Below, piece after piece: positions 1 to 8,248 of a stretch of DNA of 49,863 bases (position 1 is the stretch's first letter; the number at the start of each line of letters is the position of its first letter). The DNA lies in the NCBI RefSeq assembly GCF_005886535.1, contig NZ_PNDS01000052.1, forward strand, positions 1-49,863, written 5' to 3'. This DNA comes from Pseudoalteromonas sp. S2755 (GTDB lineage Bacteria > Pseudomonadota > Gammaproteobacteria > Enterobacterales > Alteromonadaceae). A program made the position numbers and the translations under genes. The notes below the pieces were generated by a model. It was not told where the DNA came from and made no database searches. It saw only the letters and a program-made list of their open reading frames with translations.

Positions 1-17
1 GGCGATTCACTCGCCGA
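1..17. repeat. short palindromic element, copy 1
   Basis: GGCGA-TTCAC-TCGCC followed by GA. The stem GGCGA/TCGCC and the loop TTCAC match a second copy at 5835-5851, where the stem is GGCGG/CCGCC. The base that differs changes on both arms, so pairing is kept. This is REP-like, but two copies are thin support. Confidence 0.35.
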
Positions 18-111
18 GCAGTTTATGTTTTCCAACGAATTTTTGATGAAGAAATTCCCCTCATCTCACCCACCAAGAATTCAATATAAAAACAGCAAAA
101 TCGCTGTGTAA
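1..111 (+). CDS. possible C-terminal end of an unrecognised gene (partial)
   Basis: Frame 1 is open from the first base to a TAA at 109-111, giving 36 residues that end in ...KNSKIAV. A hairpin at 139-166 follows, where a terminator between two converging genes would be expected. I do not recognise the protein, and 36 open codons can occur by chance, so this is only a candidate 3' end. The first 17 bases also match a short hairpin motif seen again at 5835, which argues for a non-coding element instead. Confidence 0.25.
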   Translation, partial: GDSLAEQFMFSNEFLMKKFPSSHPPRIQYKNSKIAV

Positions 112-138
112 AATGGCTCCTACCTCAAGGCCAAACCA

Positions 139-166
139 AGCAAAAAGCCGATACTGGCTCTTTGCT
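139..166. terminator. bidirectional hairpin terminator after the amine oxidase operon
   Basis: AGCAAAAAGCC (139-149) can pair with GGCTCTTTGCT (156-166) through one G-T wobble, with a 6-nt loop. On the minus strand the hairpin ends in a T-rich arm and lies just past the stop codon of the berberine-bridge-type gene at 184. Confidence 0.6.
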
Positions 167-183
167 CTTCACATTTAACACTA

Positions 184-1959
184 TTAAATAATTGTCTTAC
201 GGGTTCTTAGGCGATTGAAATTGACGTAAACCTCTTTACCACAGTCTAATTTAACAGTGAAACCCGAATACTCCTCTTTGATTTCAATGAGTTTTTCGTA
301 ATTCTCTTGGAAGTAGGTTTTCGTCGGAATGGATGCGTCTTTAAAGCTGATAAACGCGCCGTATGCCCCTTCTATGGTGGTGTCGCGGCTAACCTCAATC
401 CAATCAAGTGCACGGTTTACATAGCGGTAGACTGGATTTGCTTGACCAAGGCGTTTGCTGTCGTAACTGCCGTCGTACTTTAACTCAGTATTCCACCAAG
501 TTTGGTATTGAATGGTGTACTGCGCCGTTGTATACGGGAAGGCAACACGTTTCTTAGCATCATCACATGTATCATTGGCATAAAACTTACCCGAGATAGC
601 ACCTAGAGTGACATAACTAAATAGTCCAAGTGGGGCATTTTGTGCAAACAATAAAGGCGATGTGAGTGAACGCAATAGCGCCAACTTGCCTTGTTCGGTA
701 AGGCCAGACTCACGCACGAGCTTTGAGGTGATTTTGTGTGGCGCTGGGGCGTCGAAGTCTGGTGTAAATGGTTCACCATCAAGGCTTGCGGCAAGCGTCC
801 CCTTTAATCCCAGTTTTTTGAGGTTAGCCACAGAGTTTCGTGACCAGTCAGACATCAATGCTTCGCTATAGTTCTGCTTGGTGTCCGTGCCTGTCACCTG
901 CACTTTAGCAGCAGGAAAATATTGCTTAGCAAACTGAATCAGCGCTTTTTCGGAGCCTTGCCAATAACCATACATGGTACTTGGGTGCTTTAAGGTCTTT
1001 TCGTAGCCAGATGACTTTTCACACTCGCTAACATCTGGGACCGCGTTGATTTTTAGGTTAGTACCAACTAAGTTCTCGGTATCCTTTCCCGTGTCGTTAA
1101 TGGCATTTTCCCACTGGCTGAGCAACTGCCAAGTTGCTAAGTCTGTAGAGCCAACTGCCTCATTATTCCAGTTAATTTCAAAGCGGTGGATTTCTTCAGG
1201 TAGCTCAAAAGCTTTGACTCTAAACTCCGTCACTATTCCATAGCTTAACGCTCCGCCTCCGCGTAGCGCCCATAATAGATCTTCATTTTCAGTTTCAGAT
1301 ACCTCAACTCTTGAGCCATCTTGCAAAATAACCGTTGCACCAACGAGTGACTCACAGCACATTCCTTTTGCTCGCGTCCATGGGCCCCAACCACCGCCTT
1401 GAATATACCCAGCTAACCCAACCGTGGCGCAAGTGCCATGTGGAATGGTTAACGGTGGAATATCCTTGTAACCAGATTCTGCAAGCTTTGGGACTAATTG
1501 ATAAAAGCGATAGCCCGAACCAATATGGGCAATATAATCGTCGCCTTTTTTCTCGATGGAGAAGTCTTTTAAACCGCTTAAATCCAGCAACACCACATCT
1601 GTGCCGCTGCACTCCCCTTCATGATCATGGCCACCTGAGCGCACCCGAATGGGTAAGTTAAACTCTATCGCTTCTTGATAGGCACGCATCACATCATCAG
1701 TATTGTTACACATTACAATCACCGAGGGCGAAAACTGAAATCGTGTGTTAAAGATAAGCGCTTTAGCTTGATATTCTCTGAAGCGCTCCATCGAAGTATC
1801 ACCCGTTGGCAATAAAGTAAGTAACTGCTTTGCAGAAAAGCCATGCTTGCTTTCTAACGCAAGTATAAAACCTTGTGTCGCGCGCCAGTAGCGGTCAATA
1901 CGCTTTTGTGCTTCGTCTAACTGATATTCTGGGATAGGTTTGCTGATTTGCTTAGGCAT
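184..1959 (-). CDS. berberine-bridge-type FAD-linked oxidase (PCMH/FAD-binding_4 plus BBE domain)
   Basis: Flavoprotein oxidase of about 591 aa, the last gene of the amine oxidase operon. The ATG at 1959 (MPKQISKP) is preferred over an in-frame ATG 36 codons upstream because AAGGAAAC lies just before it; the upstream extension would sit inside the preceding gene. The PCMH-type FAD domain spans roughly residues 65-250. It carries RSGGH with His111 and a GTC motif with Cys177 before a GGGWG loop, the two residues that attach FAD covalently at two points in BBE and hexose/oligosaccharide oxidases. The C-terminal BBE domain ends with YVNFNR. Family members oxidise alcohols, sugars or benzylic/amine carbons and often form rings in natural products. 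The start overlaps the decarboxylase stop by 8 bp, indicating translational coupling. No signal peptide is seen. The substrate is unknown; from context it may act on a product of the two upstream enzymes. Confidence 0.85.
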   Translation of the reverse strand: MPKQISKPIPEYQLDEAQKRIDRYWRATQGFILALESKHGFSAKQLLTLLPTGDTSMERFREYQAKALIFNTRFQFSPSVIVMCNNTDDVMRAYQEAIEFNLPIRVRSGGHDHEGECSGTDVVLLDLSGLKDFSIEKKGDDYIAHIGSGYRFYQLVPKLAESGYKDIPPLTIPHGTCATVGLAGYIQGGGWGPWTRAKGMCCESLVGATVILQDGSRVEVSETENEDLLWALRGGGALSYGIVTEFRVKAFELPEEIHRFEINWNNEAVGSTDLATWQLLSQWENAINDTGKDTENLVGTNLKINAVPDVSECEKSSGYEKTLKHPSTMYGYWQGSEKALIQFAKQYFPAAKVQVTGTDTKQNYSEALMSDWSRNSVANLKKLGLKGTLAASLDGEPFTPDFDAPAPHKITSKLVRESGLTEQGKLALLRSLTSPLLFAQNAPLGLFSYVTLGAISGKFYANDTCDDAKKRVAFPYTTAQYTIQYQTWWNTELKYDGSYDSKRLGQANPVYRYVNRALDWIEVSRDTTIEGAYGAFISFKDASIPTKTYFQENYEKLIEIKEEYSGFTVKLDCGKEVYVNFNRLRTRKTII

Positions 1960-3715
1960 TATTGTTTCCTTGTGCTGTGCTCTTTCCACATGGACAGTCG
2001 TCCACTTTTTTACCCGTAATGGCTTCGGCGAGATCCTGTATCGCCGGTGCGAGGTCTTTTTTATCAAGATTTACTTTAATGATGTATGGCTTACATGGAT
2101 TTTCATGAAGCGTAGCAAAAACCCCATTTAGATCCGCGACGGTCTCTACATGTAAATATTCGACAAAATACGCGCTCGCTAATGATTTATAGTCCCAACG
2201 GTGTAAATCATCAAATGGTGCAAATGCGCCAGCAGGTGTAAACGCACAGATATCAACAAACGACTGCTCAATTGCATACACTTGATTACTCATTACAAAC
2301 ACTGCCGTATTGAGTTTATTACGGCTAATGGTAGACAGTGTTTGGCACATCATCATGAATCCACCGTCGCCCGCAACCACAATACTACGTCGATTGTCAG
2401 CCAAGGCTGTGCCAAGTGAACAACCGGTTTCATGACCTAACGATCCCCAAGCTGCGTCACTAATAAAGCGACTTTCTTCAATACCAGTTAAACGAGCCGC
2501 CATATAAAGCGAAGAGCTTTCACCTAAAATAAGGTTGAAGTCACGCACCTTCTGGCATCGGGCTAGCTGCTTCTGGTATGTGCAAAAGAAGTTTTCGTAG
2601 GTGATGGCATCGCAATCATGCACGGGACTGTTCAAATAGGGGTTTTCCGGCAACGAGCAAAGCGTACGATGCTGCATGGGATAATGCTCAATATACACCG
2701 TTAAATCATCAATAAACTGTGCTAAATCAATATCACTAAAGCGCTCGCAGCTACCAATTCTTGCTTCGCCCATATTCACGCGGATCAATTCGTTTCCTTG
2801 CGTTTTTAACATGGTCAGGTAATCGTCGGTGAATATCGCTCCCAACGCTAAAATGCAATCTCGTTTGCTAACAAAATCAAATGTTTCAGGCCATGACGCT
2901 TCACCCGCATAGGTGCCAACAAATAGCTCTTTCCCAAGCCCTTGCGCCTCACTTAATACTGATTTAGCTAGCGTGGTCGTGGTATACGGAATATTGAGAT
3001 TACAGAGCAAGTTCTCGACTTCCCTTTGTATGCCAAGCCGCGTGATCTCGATACCTAATAATACCAATGGCTTCTCAGCCTCTTTGAGTCGGTTGATTAC
3101 TTTATCGAGTAAGCTTGCCATCATCGCAGGATTAGATGCAGGTCTTGGGATAACTAAATGGCCTTCTGGTTTATCACAAGTTTCGCCCCACACGTTCTGC
3201 CATGCTTCTAGATAAATTGGCCGCTTTTCACTCATGGCGAGGCGTAACGCATTATCAATAACCTCAGGGGCAGAAGCGGGATCCGAAAGAATTTCACTGG
3301 CAACAGTGACATTTTCAAACACCTTTTTATCAGCGCTATAGTCGCCGGTAGAGTGATGAAATAACACACCTGTTTCTTCGATGTCGGCACGGTTTTCAGC
3401 AGACGGGCTTGCCGATATAACGACAACAGGATTACGCTCGACATAAGCGCCGGCTATCGCGTTTAGTACGCTGAACGTGCCAACGCCGTATTGCACCGAC
3501 ACCGCGCCAATACCTCTGTATCTTGCATATCCATCCGCCGCGTACCCAGCCCCAAGCTCGGTAACATCGCCTACTGCGTCAATACCAGGAAAGTTATCCA
3601 GTGCGGTCATAAACTCTTGCACATAGTCACCAGGCACTTGAAATACCTTATCTAGGCCCAACTGCTTTAACCGCCACAGTAAATGGTCGGCAACCGTAAA
3701 ATTAGCGGTACTCAT
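1952..3715 (-). CDS. ThDP-dependent 2-keto-acid decarboxylase (indolepyruvate/phenylpyruvate/pyruvate decarboxylase family)
   Basis: 587 aa with the three-domain layout of pyruvate and indolepyruvate decarboxylases. The N-terminal pyrimidine domain has GDYVQEF and the activating Glu53 in TELGAGYAADGYAR. The His pair H120-H121 is the HH motif that separates decarboxylases from acetolactate synthases. The C-terminal pyrophosphate domain has G449-D450-G451 of the ThDP/Mg motif, with the matching MSNQVYAIEQ downstream. The expected reaction is decarboxylation of an aromatic or branched 2-keto acid to an aldehyde, or its condensation to an acyloin. It overlaps the amine oxidase by 14 bp upstream and the FAD oxidase by 8 bp downstream, so the keto acid is probably supplied by the amine oxidase. 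The C-terminal tail contains Cys574-Pro-Cys576, which lies outside the usual fold and resembles a CxC tail in the amine oxidase. Confidence 0.88.
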   Translation of the reverse strand: MSTANFTVADHLLWRLKQLGLDKVFQVPGDYVQEFMTALDNFPGIDAVGDVTELGAGYAADGYARYRGIGAVSVQYGVGTFSVLNAIAGAYVERNPVVVISASPSAENRADIEETGVLFHHSTGDYSADKKVFENVTVASEILSDPASAPEVIDNALRLAMSEKRPIYLEAWQNVWGETCDKPEGHLVIPRPASNPAMMASLLDKVINRLKEAEKPLVLLGIEITRLGIQREVENLLCNLNIPYTTTTLAKSVLSEAQGLGKELFVGTYAGEASWPETFDFVSKRDCILALGAIFTDDYLTMLKTQGNELIRVNMGEARIGSCERFSDIDLAQFIDDLTVYIEHYPMQHRTLCSLPENPYLNSPVHDCDAITYENFFCTYQKQLARCQKVRDFNLILGESSSLYMAARLTGIEESRFISDAAWGSLGHETGCSLGTALADNRRSIVVAGDGGFMMMCQTLSTISRNKLNTAVFVMSNQVYAIEQSFVDICAFTPAGAFAPFDDLHRWDYKSLASAYFVEYLHVETVADLNGVFATLHENPCKPYIIKVNLDKKDLAPAIQDLAEAITGKKVDDCPCGKSTAQGNNNA

Positions 3716-5576
3716 GATTAATACCTCGATAAGCGAACTCAGTGACTTCGTCTAGCGTGTCTGAGCTGGCATTTGGCTGTTGCGCTGAATGCTGACACGA
3801 GCACCCACCTTTACGGCAATCTACTGGTAAGTAGTTGTGATGTGACTCAAGCCACTGTTCATACTGAGCTTTGTCTTTAGATAACCACTTCGGTGTTGGT
3901 AAAGCAAAAAACTCAGCCAATGTCGATTCAGCCGTATTTAACGCCCCTTCAACCCAGCCTTGTTCATAGGAATACGCTTCGCCAACAATATAGATTTCTT
4001 CGCTTGCAACAGGGTGGCGCATTCTGCACATGATCTCATCGAGACGATAATTGGCTTTCCATTCATGCCAGCCACCGCCATAAGGGTCATCCCCCCACTC
4101 TTGGTAGATTGCAGAATATGGCATTGGGAGTGCTTTTTGATTATGTAACGCTTGAATTTGGCGATGTGCCGCTTCAACCATCCCGGTGGTAATTTGATAC
4201 TGATTTTTAGGTACTATCTCATTTTCGGTATAACCTTCTGCACCATAGGCTGGCATAAAGCCTTGGTAATGCTCGCCCTTTTCTAAACCTTTCCAGTAAG
4301 GAATAGTGCCAATATCATTGTATGAAGCCATTAGCAGCGAGTTGGTATTGGGCTCACCATAGGTATGCTCTACTTTACATACTTGTTCGCCTTTTTCGTT
4401 AGTCTCGTATTCAAGGCATTCTTTTTGGTCGCATTCCGTGCCCATGTAATAAGTTTGACGGATTGGTAAGTCAGTCACAGAGCGACCAGCAACAAGGCCC
4501 AAACTGCGCCACCAAGGTTGCTCGTAAGCCATAAACATCTTAATCGCTTTTTGGATAAGCACAGACGGAATGTTTTCTTTCAACCAAGGGTCGTCAAAGA
4601 ACGGCGATTCAATTAGCTCAAGCGAGCGCCTTGGCATAGCCAAAATAAGCCGCTTCACTTTAACGCTGTAAGCTGGAGCATCTTTATCAACCACTTTCCC
4701 ACTGCTAGTCACTTGTGTTGGTTGAAAAGTGAGTTCATAACGGTACTCGCCACAATGGTGCAGCTCAATTTTTGCAAGTCGATGCAACATGTTAACGCGC
4801 TTACTGCGGTCAAGGCAGCCTGGTGCCGCTGCAAACTCTTCACATAACTTCAGCGGTAACGCCTGAAAACCATCTTTGAGAGTTTTAAATACCGTATCAT
4901 CGCTATATTCAGTGGCTGGCAACTGAGTAACCGCACTGGCATTCGCCACATTAGCATCGTAGCCACCCGCTTCTTTCATAAAGAGGTATGCTTCGTTACT
5001 CAACACATGCTCAAGCAAGTTCCAAAAGCCAAAGCGCCAAATTTCCTTGCCAAATACTTTGACTTTCATCTGCTCTGCAAGAGACATATCGGCAAAGCCC
5101 GGACAGATGAGGTTCATGACTTTAACTTGAAGATCTTCCGGTCCATAGCCTCGCTCTGTTTCTTCAAGCTTGTATGGGATTTTGTCTGGACATTCTGCGA
5201 AATCACGATATCTAAAATATTGTCCACGCAGATAAAAGAGGTTGTTTTCACTGCCCGCTTCAGGAGAGCTTTCTGCATTTGAGGGGTATAACGGCAGCTT
5301 TGAGCCCATCGGGAAGTCTTTGGTTTGGAGTTTTAGCTCATCTACCAGCGTACTCACCATCACATGATCGTCAGGAATAAACCGCATTCCACCAAGCTCA
5401 GCCACAACGTTGGGCAACCCCGGGAGTGTGCGACTATACAAACGACCACCAATACGATCACTATACTCAAATAAGCCTATGCGATGTGTATCACCAAGCT
5501 CTTGTTGAAGACGCCATGCACTATAGACACCCGATACACCGCCACCCACAATGGCAATATCTAGTTCTTTACTCAT
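3702..5576 (-). CDS. flavin amine oxidase, probable L-amino acid oxidase
   Basis: 624-aa FAD-dependent amine oxidase. The dinucleotide-binding motif GGGVSG is at residues 11-16, RIGGR at 41-45 and ELGGMRF at 60-66; the C-terminal FAD motif (VGEAYSYEQGWVEGAL) lies near residues 545-565. These are hallmarks of the monoamine oxidase/L-amino acid oxidase/tryptophan monooxygenase superfamily. The likely reaction is oxidative deamination of an L-amino acid to a 2-keto acid with release of H2O2 and ammonia. An aromatic substrate is inferred only from the downstream decarboxylase. No Sec signal peptide is present. The ATG at 5576 follows AAAGGAG. It is the first gene of the three-gene operon, overlapping the next by 14 bp. 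The C-terminal tail after the FAD domain has Cys587, Cys592 and Cys594 (CSC). Related marine enzymes are antibacterial through peroxide; whether this one is exported is unknown. Confidence 0.85.
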   Translation of the reverse strand: MSKELDIAIVGGGVSGVYSAWRLQQELGDTHRIGLFEYSDRIGGRLYSRTLPGLPNVVAELGGMRFIPDDHVMVSTLVDELKLQTKDFPMGSKLPLYPSNAESSPEAGSENNLFYLRGQYFRYRDFAECPDKIPYKLEETERGYGPEDLQVKVMNLICPGFADMSLAEQMKVKVFGKEIWRFGFWNLLEHVLSNEAYLFMKEAGGYDANVANASAVTQLPATEYSDDTVFKTLKDGFQALPLKLCEEFAAAPGCLDRSKRVNMLHRLAKIELHHCGEYRYELTFQPTQVTSSGKVVDKDAPAYSVKVKRLILAMPRRSLELIESPFFDDPWLKENIPSVLIQKAIKMFMAYEQPWWRSLGLVAGRSVTDLPIRQTYYMGTECDQKECLEYETNEKGEQVCKVEHTYGEPNTNSLLMASYNDIGTIPYWKGLEKGEHYQGFMPAYGAEGYTENEIVPKNQYQITTGMVEAAHRQIQALHNQKALPMPYSAIYQEWGDDPYGGGWHEWKANYRLDEIMCRMRHPVASEEIYIVGEAYSYEQGWVEGALNTAESTLAEFFALPTPKWLSKDKAQYEQWLESHHNYLPVDCRKGGCSCQHSAQQPNASSDTLDEVTEFAYRGINHEYR

Positions 5577-5636
5577 TTTAATATGCTCCTTTAGGCTATT
5601 ACTCTAAAAGCATATTTAAGGGTGGTGATTTTATCT

Positions 5637-5663
5637 ATTACATCAGGTTACAAGGGGTTACAG
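5637..5663 (-). promoter_or_regulatory. three phased TGTAA direct repeats upstream of the amine oxidase operon
   Basis: On the minus strand TGTAA occurs three times (plus-strand TTACA at 5638-5642, 5648-5652 and 5658-5662), each exactly 10 bp apart. They lie 62-86 bp upstream of the operon start and abut a weak -35-like TAGATA that is 17 bp from TATGCT. One turn of helix between repeats suits a regulator binding one DNA face. The regulator is unknown. Confidence 0.4.
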
Positions 5664-5834
5664 TGCAATTATGGCTAGTATAAACATCGTCTTTAATAAA
5701 CTAGCATCACCTGACAGATTTCTTGCTCAGCAAAAAGCACCATTATATTCCAAAAAGTTAAAATTAAGTTTCACAAAAACAAAAGGTTGCTGTGTAACAC
5801 AGCCCTACTCCGTAATGAAAACATGCTTGTATAA

Positions 5835-5851
5835 GGCGGTTCACCCGCCGA
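5835..5851. repeat. short palindromic element, copy 2
   Basis: GGCGG-TTCAC-CCGCC followed by GA, matching the element at 1-17 with a compensating change in the last stem pair. An overlapping alternative pairing CGGTTC/GAACCG is also possible. It lies about 65 bp past the stop of the gene at 5917 (read on the minus strand). Confidence 0.35.
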
Positions 5852-5916
5852 ACCGTCATGAATGTTGACAAATCCAAAACCGTAAAGCTTTACCCTGTTT
5901 TGTACTTATCTTTGGC

Positions 5917-6786
5917 TTAATTACTCAACAGCCTTATCTCGTTTCTGGTGGGCGCATTTGAGACATGAAAATGCTCAACTTCAACATCATTTCCAAATGC
6001 CTGTGTAAGTAAGTCTGAAAATTGCTCTGAAGTACGCTCGGGATCGAGGGTGTAAAGCGGCTTTAGCGCTTCTTTTTCTATGCCTTTTTGCTTTGCAAGT
6101 TGAAGTAGCTTACTGCCCATATCAACAAAACCATTGCCATCCATACTGCCAACAACTTCGCCTTTCACTTTGAATACCGCAACTTGAGGCGCTTGATCAA
6201 ACATCAGTTTACTTCGCAAAAATTCATCTCTCGCTAGTTGTTCTTGATGGTTAGCTTGCCTGCGCGTATTCATTTCATCGTGAACAAAACTTGTATACGA
6301 ACGGCCATTAAAACGTTCAAAAACTTCAGCATTGGTTGGACGATTATTTTCGCCATAAACTTCAACTTTGCCTGAACTGGAGTACTGTTGCTGAACTAAC
6401 GCTTTAAGCTGATTAATATCACCATTGGCTTGCTCTATCAAAGCTTCGACTCCACCTTTACCTGTAATATGTCCTTTGTCATTTTGATAGGCCATCAATT
6501 TGCCATCGACCACTATACCTAATTGCACCTCCCGCGCTTGCCCATGATGCAAGTATTGCCACTGGGCCGCCTCTGAAGAGACTTCACTGAGCTCGAATAC
6601 CTGACTTAAATGAGTCATTTGTTCATGTGATACCCGAGTGGCCTTTTCTTCATCAACCATGTACATTAGATTGGTTTTCCCCACTAGGTCCTTAGGGTTC
6701 TCTTGGCTATGCAGATTTGACTGTTCAGCTCCCCCTCTTTGGGTATAAGCGTTCATATTTATGTTATTCGTCGAATTGATGTACAT
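5917..6786 (-). CDS. unrecognised protein with an internal domain duplication
   Basis: 289 aa from the ATG at 6786 (MYINSTNN), which has AAGGAG 8 nt upstream; an in-frame ATG 7 codons earlier lacks this. I do not recognise the family. There is no signal peptide or membrane segment, and the sequence is rich in Gln and Asn. Two segments, about residues 87-155 and 201-284, look like diverged copies of one module. Each opens with a short beta stretch containing (V)DGKL or VKGEV, then ND-G-HITGKGG or DGNGFVDMGSK, a helix ending LKAL or LKPL, and closes with VEV, N, PT and E in the same order. The middle segment (160-195) is charged and probably helical. It is a single gene divergent from the 7330 operon, with 543 bp between them. 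It could be a cytosolic adaptor or a secreted substrate; nothing in the sequence decides this. Confidence 0.7.
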   Translation of the reverse strand: MYINSTNNINMNAYTQRGGAEQSNLHSQENPKDLVGKTNLMYMVDEEKATRVSHEQMTHLSQVFELSEVSSEAAQWQYLHHGQAREVQLGIVVDGKLMAYQNDKGHITGKGGVEALIEQANGDINQLKALVQQQYSSSGKVEVYGENNRPTNAEVFERFNGRSYTSFVHDEMNTRRQANHQEQLARDEFLRSKLMFDQAPQVAVFKVKGEVVGSMDGNGFVDMGSKLLQLAKQKGIEKEALKPLYTLDPERTSEQFSDLLTQAFGNDVEVEHFHVSNAPTRNEIRLLSN

Positions 6787-7329
6787 AACTCCACTCCTTG
6801 CTCTCACCTAATAACTTTATTCATTTGCTGCCTGTCTCATACAGCAATAAATAAGCCAAACTTTATTCAATCACATGAAAGTAGGAATATTCATTCACAT
6901 ATCGCAATTACGGTTCCTTTCGCATTTATTGCCTCTAACTGGAGAACTGAATTCCCCAAAAAGGGCAAATTGTTGCCACGAGCAAAAGGGATGAATCAAA
7001 TTACTTCCCCACGGATCATAGAGGTAACTAGGTATCTGCTATTTGGCAGTGTAACTAGCCGAACAATTGAAATGAAAATTTCACACAAAAACTTTCAAAA
7101 AACTCAATTTTTACGCAAACAAACGTTGACCTTACCACCGTGGCAATCTTTACAGTTACTTAACTAATTTAACCAAACCTTAAGCATGACTTCACCTTGA
7201 TTAACACTACTGAACTCATGGAGTACGGAAATTAATTTCCGTTTGATGTCCTTTTATTGGAGTTAATTAGGCGCGGCAGCCAAGGATAGTGAACACATTT
7301 AACTCAACAAAAAAATAGAGACTAACGAA
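6787..7329. other. intergenic region, 543 bp, with divergent promoters
   Basis: Divergent gap between the 289-aa protein gene (minus) and the desulfurase operon (plus). It contains the palindrome at 7225-7242. The 142-codon plus-strand ORF at 6739-7167 runs into the minus gene and shows no protein-like pattern. No tRNA or obvious structured RNA is seen. Confidence 0.5.
7225..7242. promoter_or_regulatory. perfect 18-bp palindrome, probable operator
   Basis: ACGGAAATTAATTTCCGT is identical to its own reverse complement and sits 88 bp upstream of the ATG at 7330. It has no loop and no following T run, so an operator for a dimeric regulator fits better than a terminator. Confidence 0.45.
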
Positions 7330-8190
7330 ATGAAATTAAAAGAAAAAATGGTTGGAAAAGTAGAGCAAAAGCTCCTAGAGATGATCCGTATGGATGTCGC
7401 TGAACACTACCCGACTGTCTCCGCCTTTTATCTAGAAGGTGGGCATTTTGATCCGCGTTATTCCGCTACCGAATTCTCAATAGATTCAATGGTAAAGGTG
7501 TTAAATGTCGCGAACAACGCGATTCTAGAGCACAAGAAAAAACTTAAAGTGGTGCTTGGCGTGTTGATAGACGATCTGGGCTTACAGTGCGGTAGTGAAT
7601 CTTGTGATATTTCTGCATCCCCAGCAATGACCACCGACAGCCAAGGGCTTGCGCCATTACCTGACGAGCTAGAAGCCGTATTAAGTGATTACAGCATTGT
7701 AAAACGCGACCGTTTAGTACTTCAAGGTGAGCGCAATTGTAAAAACCGTGGGATCCAATCTTTACGTAAAATCATTGCGCAAGATTTAGCAAGTTTCCCA
7801 CAATTGTCACTCGCAACGAGCAACGGTGTAACTAAAATTCTATTCGAAAACAGTAAGGGAGTAGACATTGTTTTAGCTGAATCAAAAGATAAGGATATAT
7901 GGACTGCAAAATGCCCGCTTATCATGGCGCAGCACTATAAAGATACATACCAAAAAGCACTGAAAATGAACCCTCAGGCAGGGGTATTCCACATTATAGA
8001 CTTCTCTGAAATGGATGACTTTCACAAAGTCGTGAACGGTACTGAAGTAGCGTTAGGACTTTTCCTACAAGACGAAAGCCTTGGCGACAATATCGTTAAG
8101 ATCTCCAATATCTTCTTGTCTGACTTTGATATGGAAGATTATTCCATTAACACCCAAACCAGCACCCTAGCCGAAGCTTGCGACGCGTAA
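7330..8190 (+). CDS. unrecognised protein, first gene of the desulfurase-aminotransferase operon
   Basis: 286 aa, soluble, with no signal peptide or membrane segment. I do not recognise the family. Visible landmarks are a CGSESCDIS segment near residue 88, RNCKNRG near 136 and AKCPLIMAQHY near 197, each containing cysteine, and a possible beta-strand/acidic-turn pattern (VVLGVLIDDLGLQ; GVFHIIDFSEMDD) of an alpha/beta enzyme. Its gene lies 58 bp upstream of a cysteine desulfurase and is probably cotranscribed with it, so conserved cysteines as sulfur acceptors are an attractive but unproven idea. The start has only a weak ribosome site (GAGACT). The operator-like palindrome upstream suggests specific regulation. 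Confidence 0.7.
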   Translation: MKLKEKMVGKVEQKLLEMIRMDVAEHYPTVSAFYLEGGHFDPRYSATEFSIDSMVKVLNVANNAILEHKKKLKVVLGVLIDDLGLQCGSESCDISASPAMTTDSQGLAPLPDELEAVLSDYSIVKRDRLVLQGERNCKNRGIQSLRKIIAQDLASFPQLSLATSNGVTKILFENSKGVDIVLAESKDKDIWTAKCPLIMAQHYKDTYQKALKMNPQAGVFHIIDFSEMDDFHKVVNGTEVALGLFLQDESLGDNIVKISNIFLSDFDMEDYSINTQTSTLAEACDA

Positions 8191-8248
8191 CGCACGCATT
8201 TATCCGCATCAATTTGACTGTTGCCCCAATTTTATACGGAGATTTTTT

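Larger units (their letters stand above)
5577..5916. other. intergenic region, 340 bp
   Basis: AT-rich gap between the divergent start of the amine oxidase operon and the 3' end of the minus-strand gene at 5917. It holds the operon promoter side, the TGTAA repeats and the short palindrome at 5835. The 65-codon plus-strand ORF at 5671-5868 has no recognisable content. No RNA gene was identified. Confidence 0.5.

Noticed and set aside
5671..5868. 65-codon ORF between the amine oxidase operon and the 5917 gene
   Set aside because: It shows no motif and overlaps the repeat hairpin; it looks like chance.
6739..7167. 142-codon plus-strand ORF
   Set aside because: It overlaps the start of the well-supported minus-strand gene, lacks a ribosome site and its translation shows no protein-like pattern.
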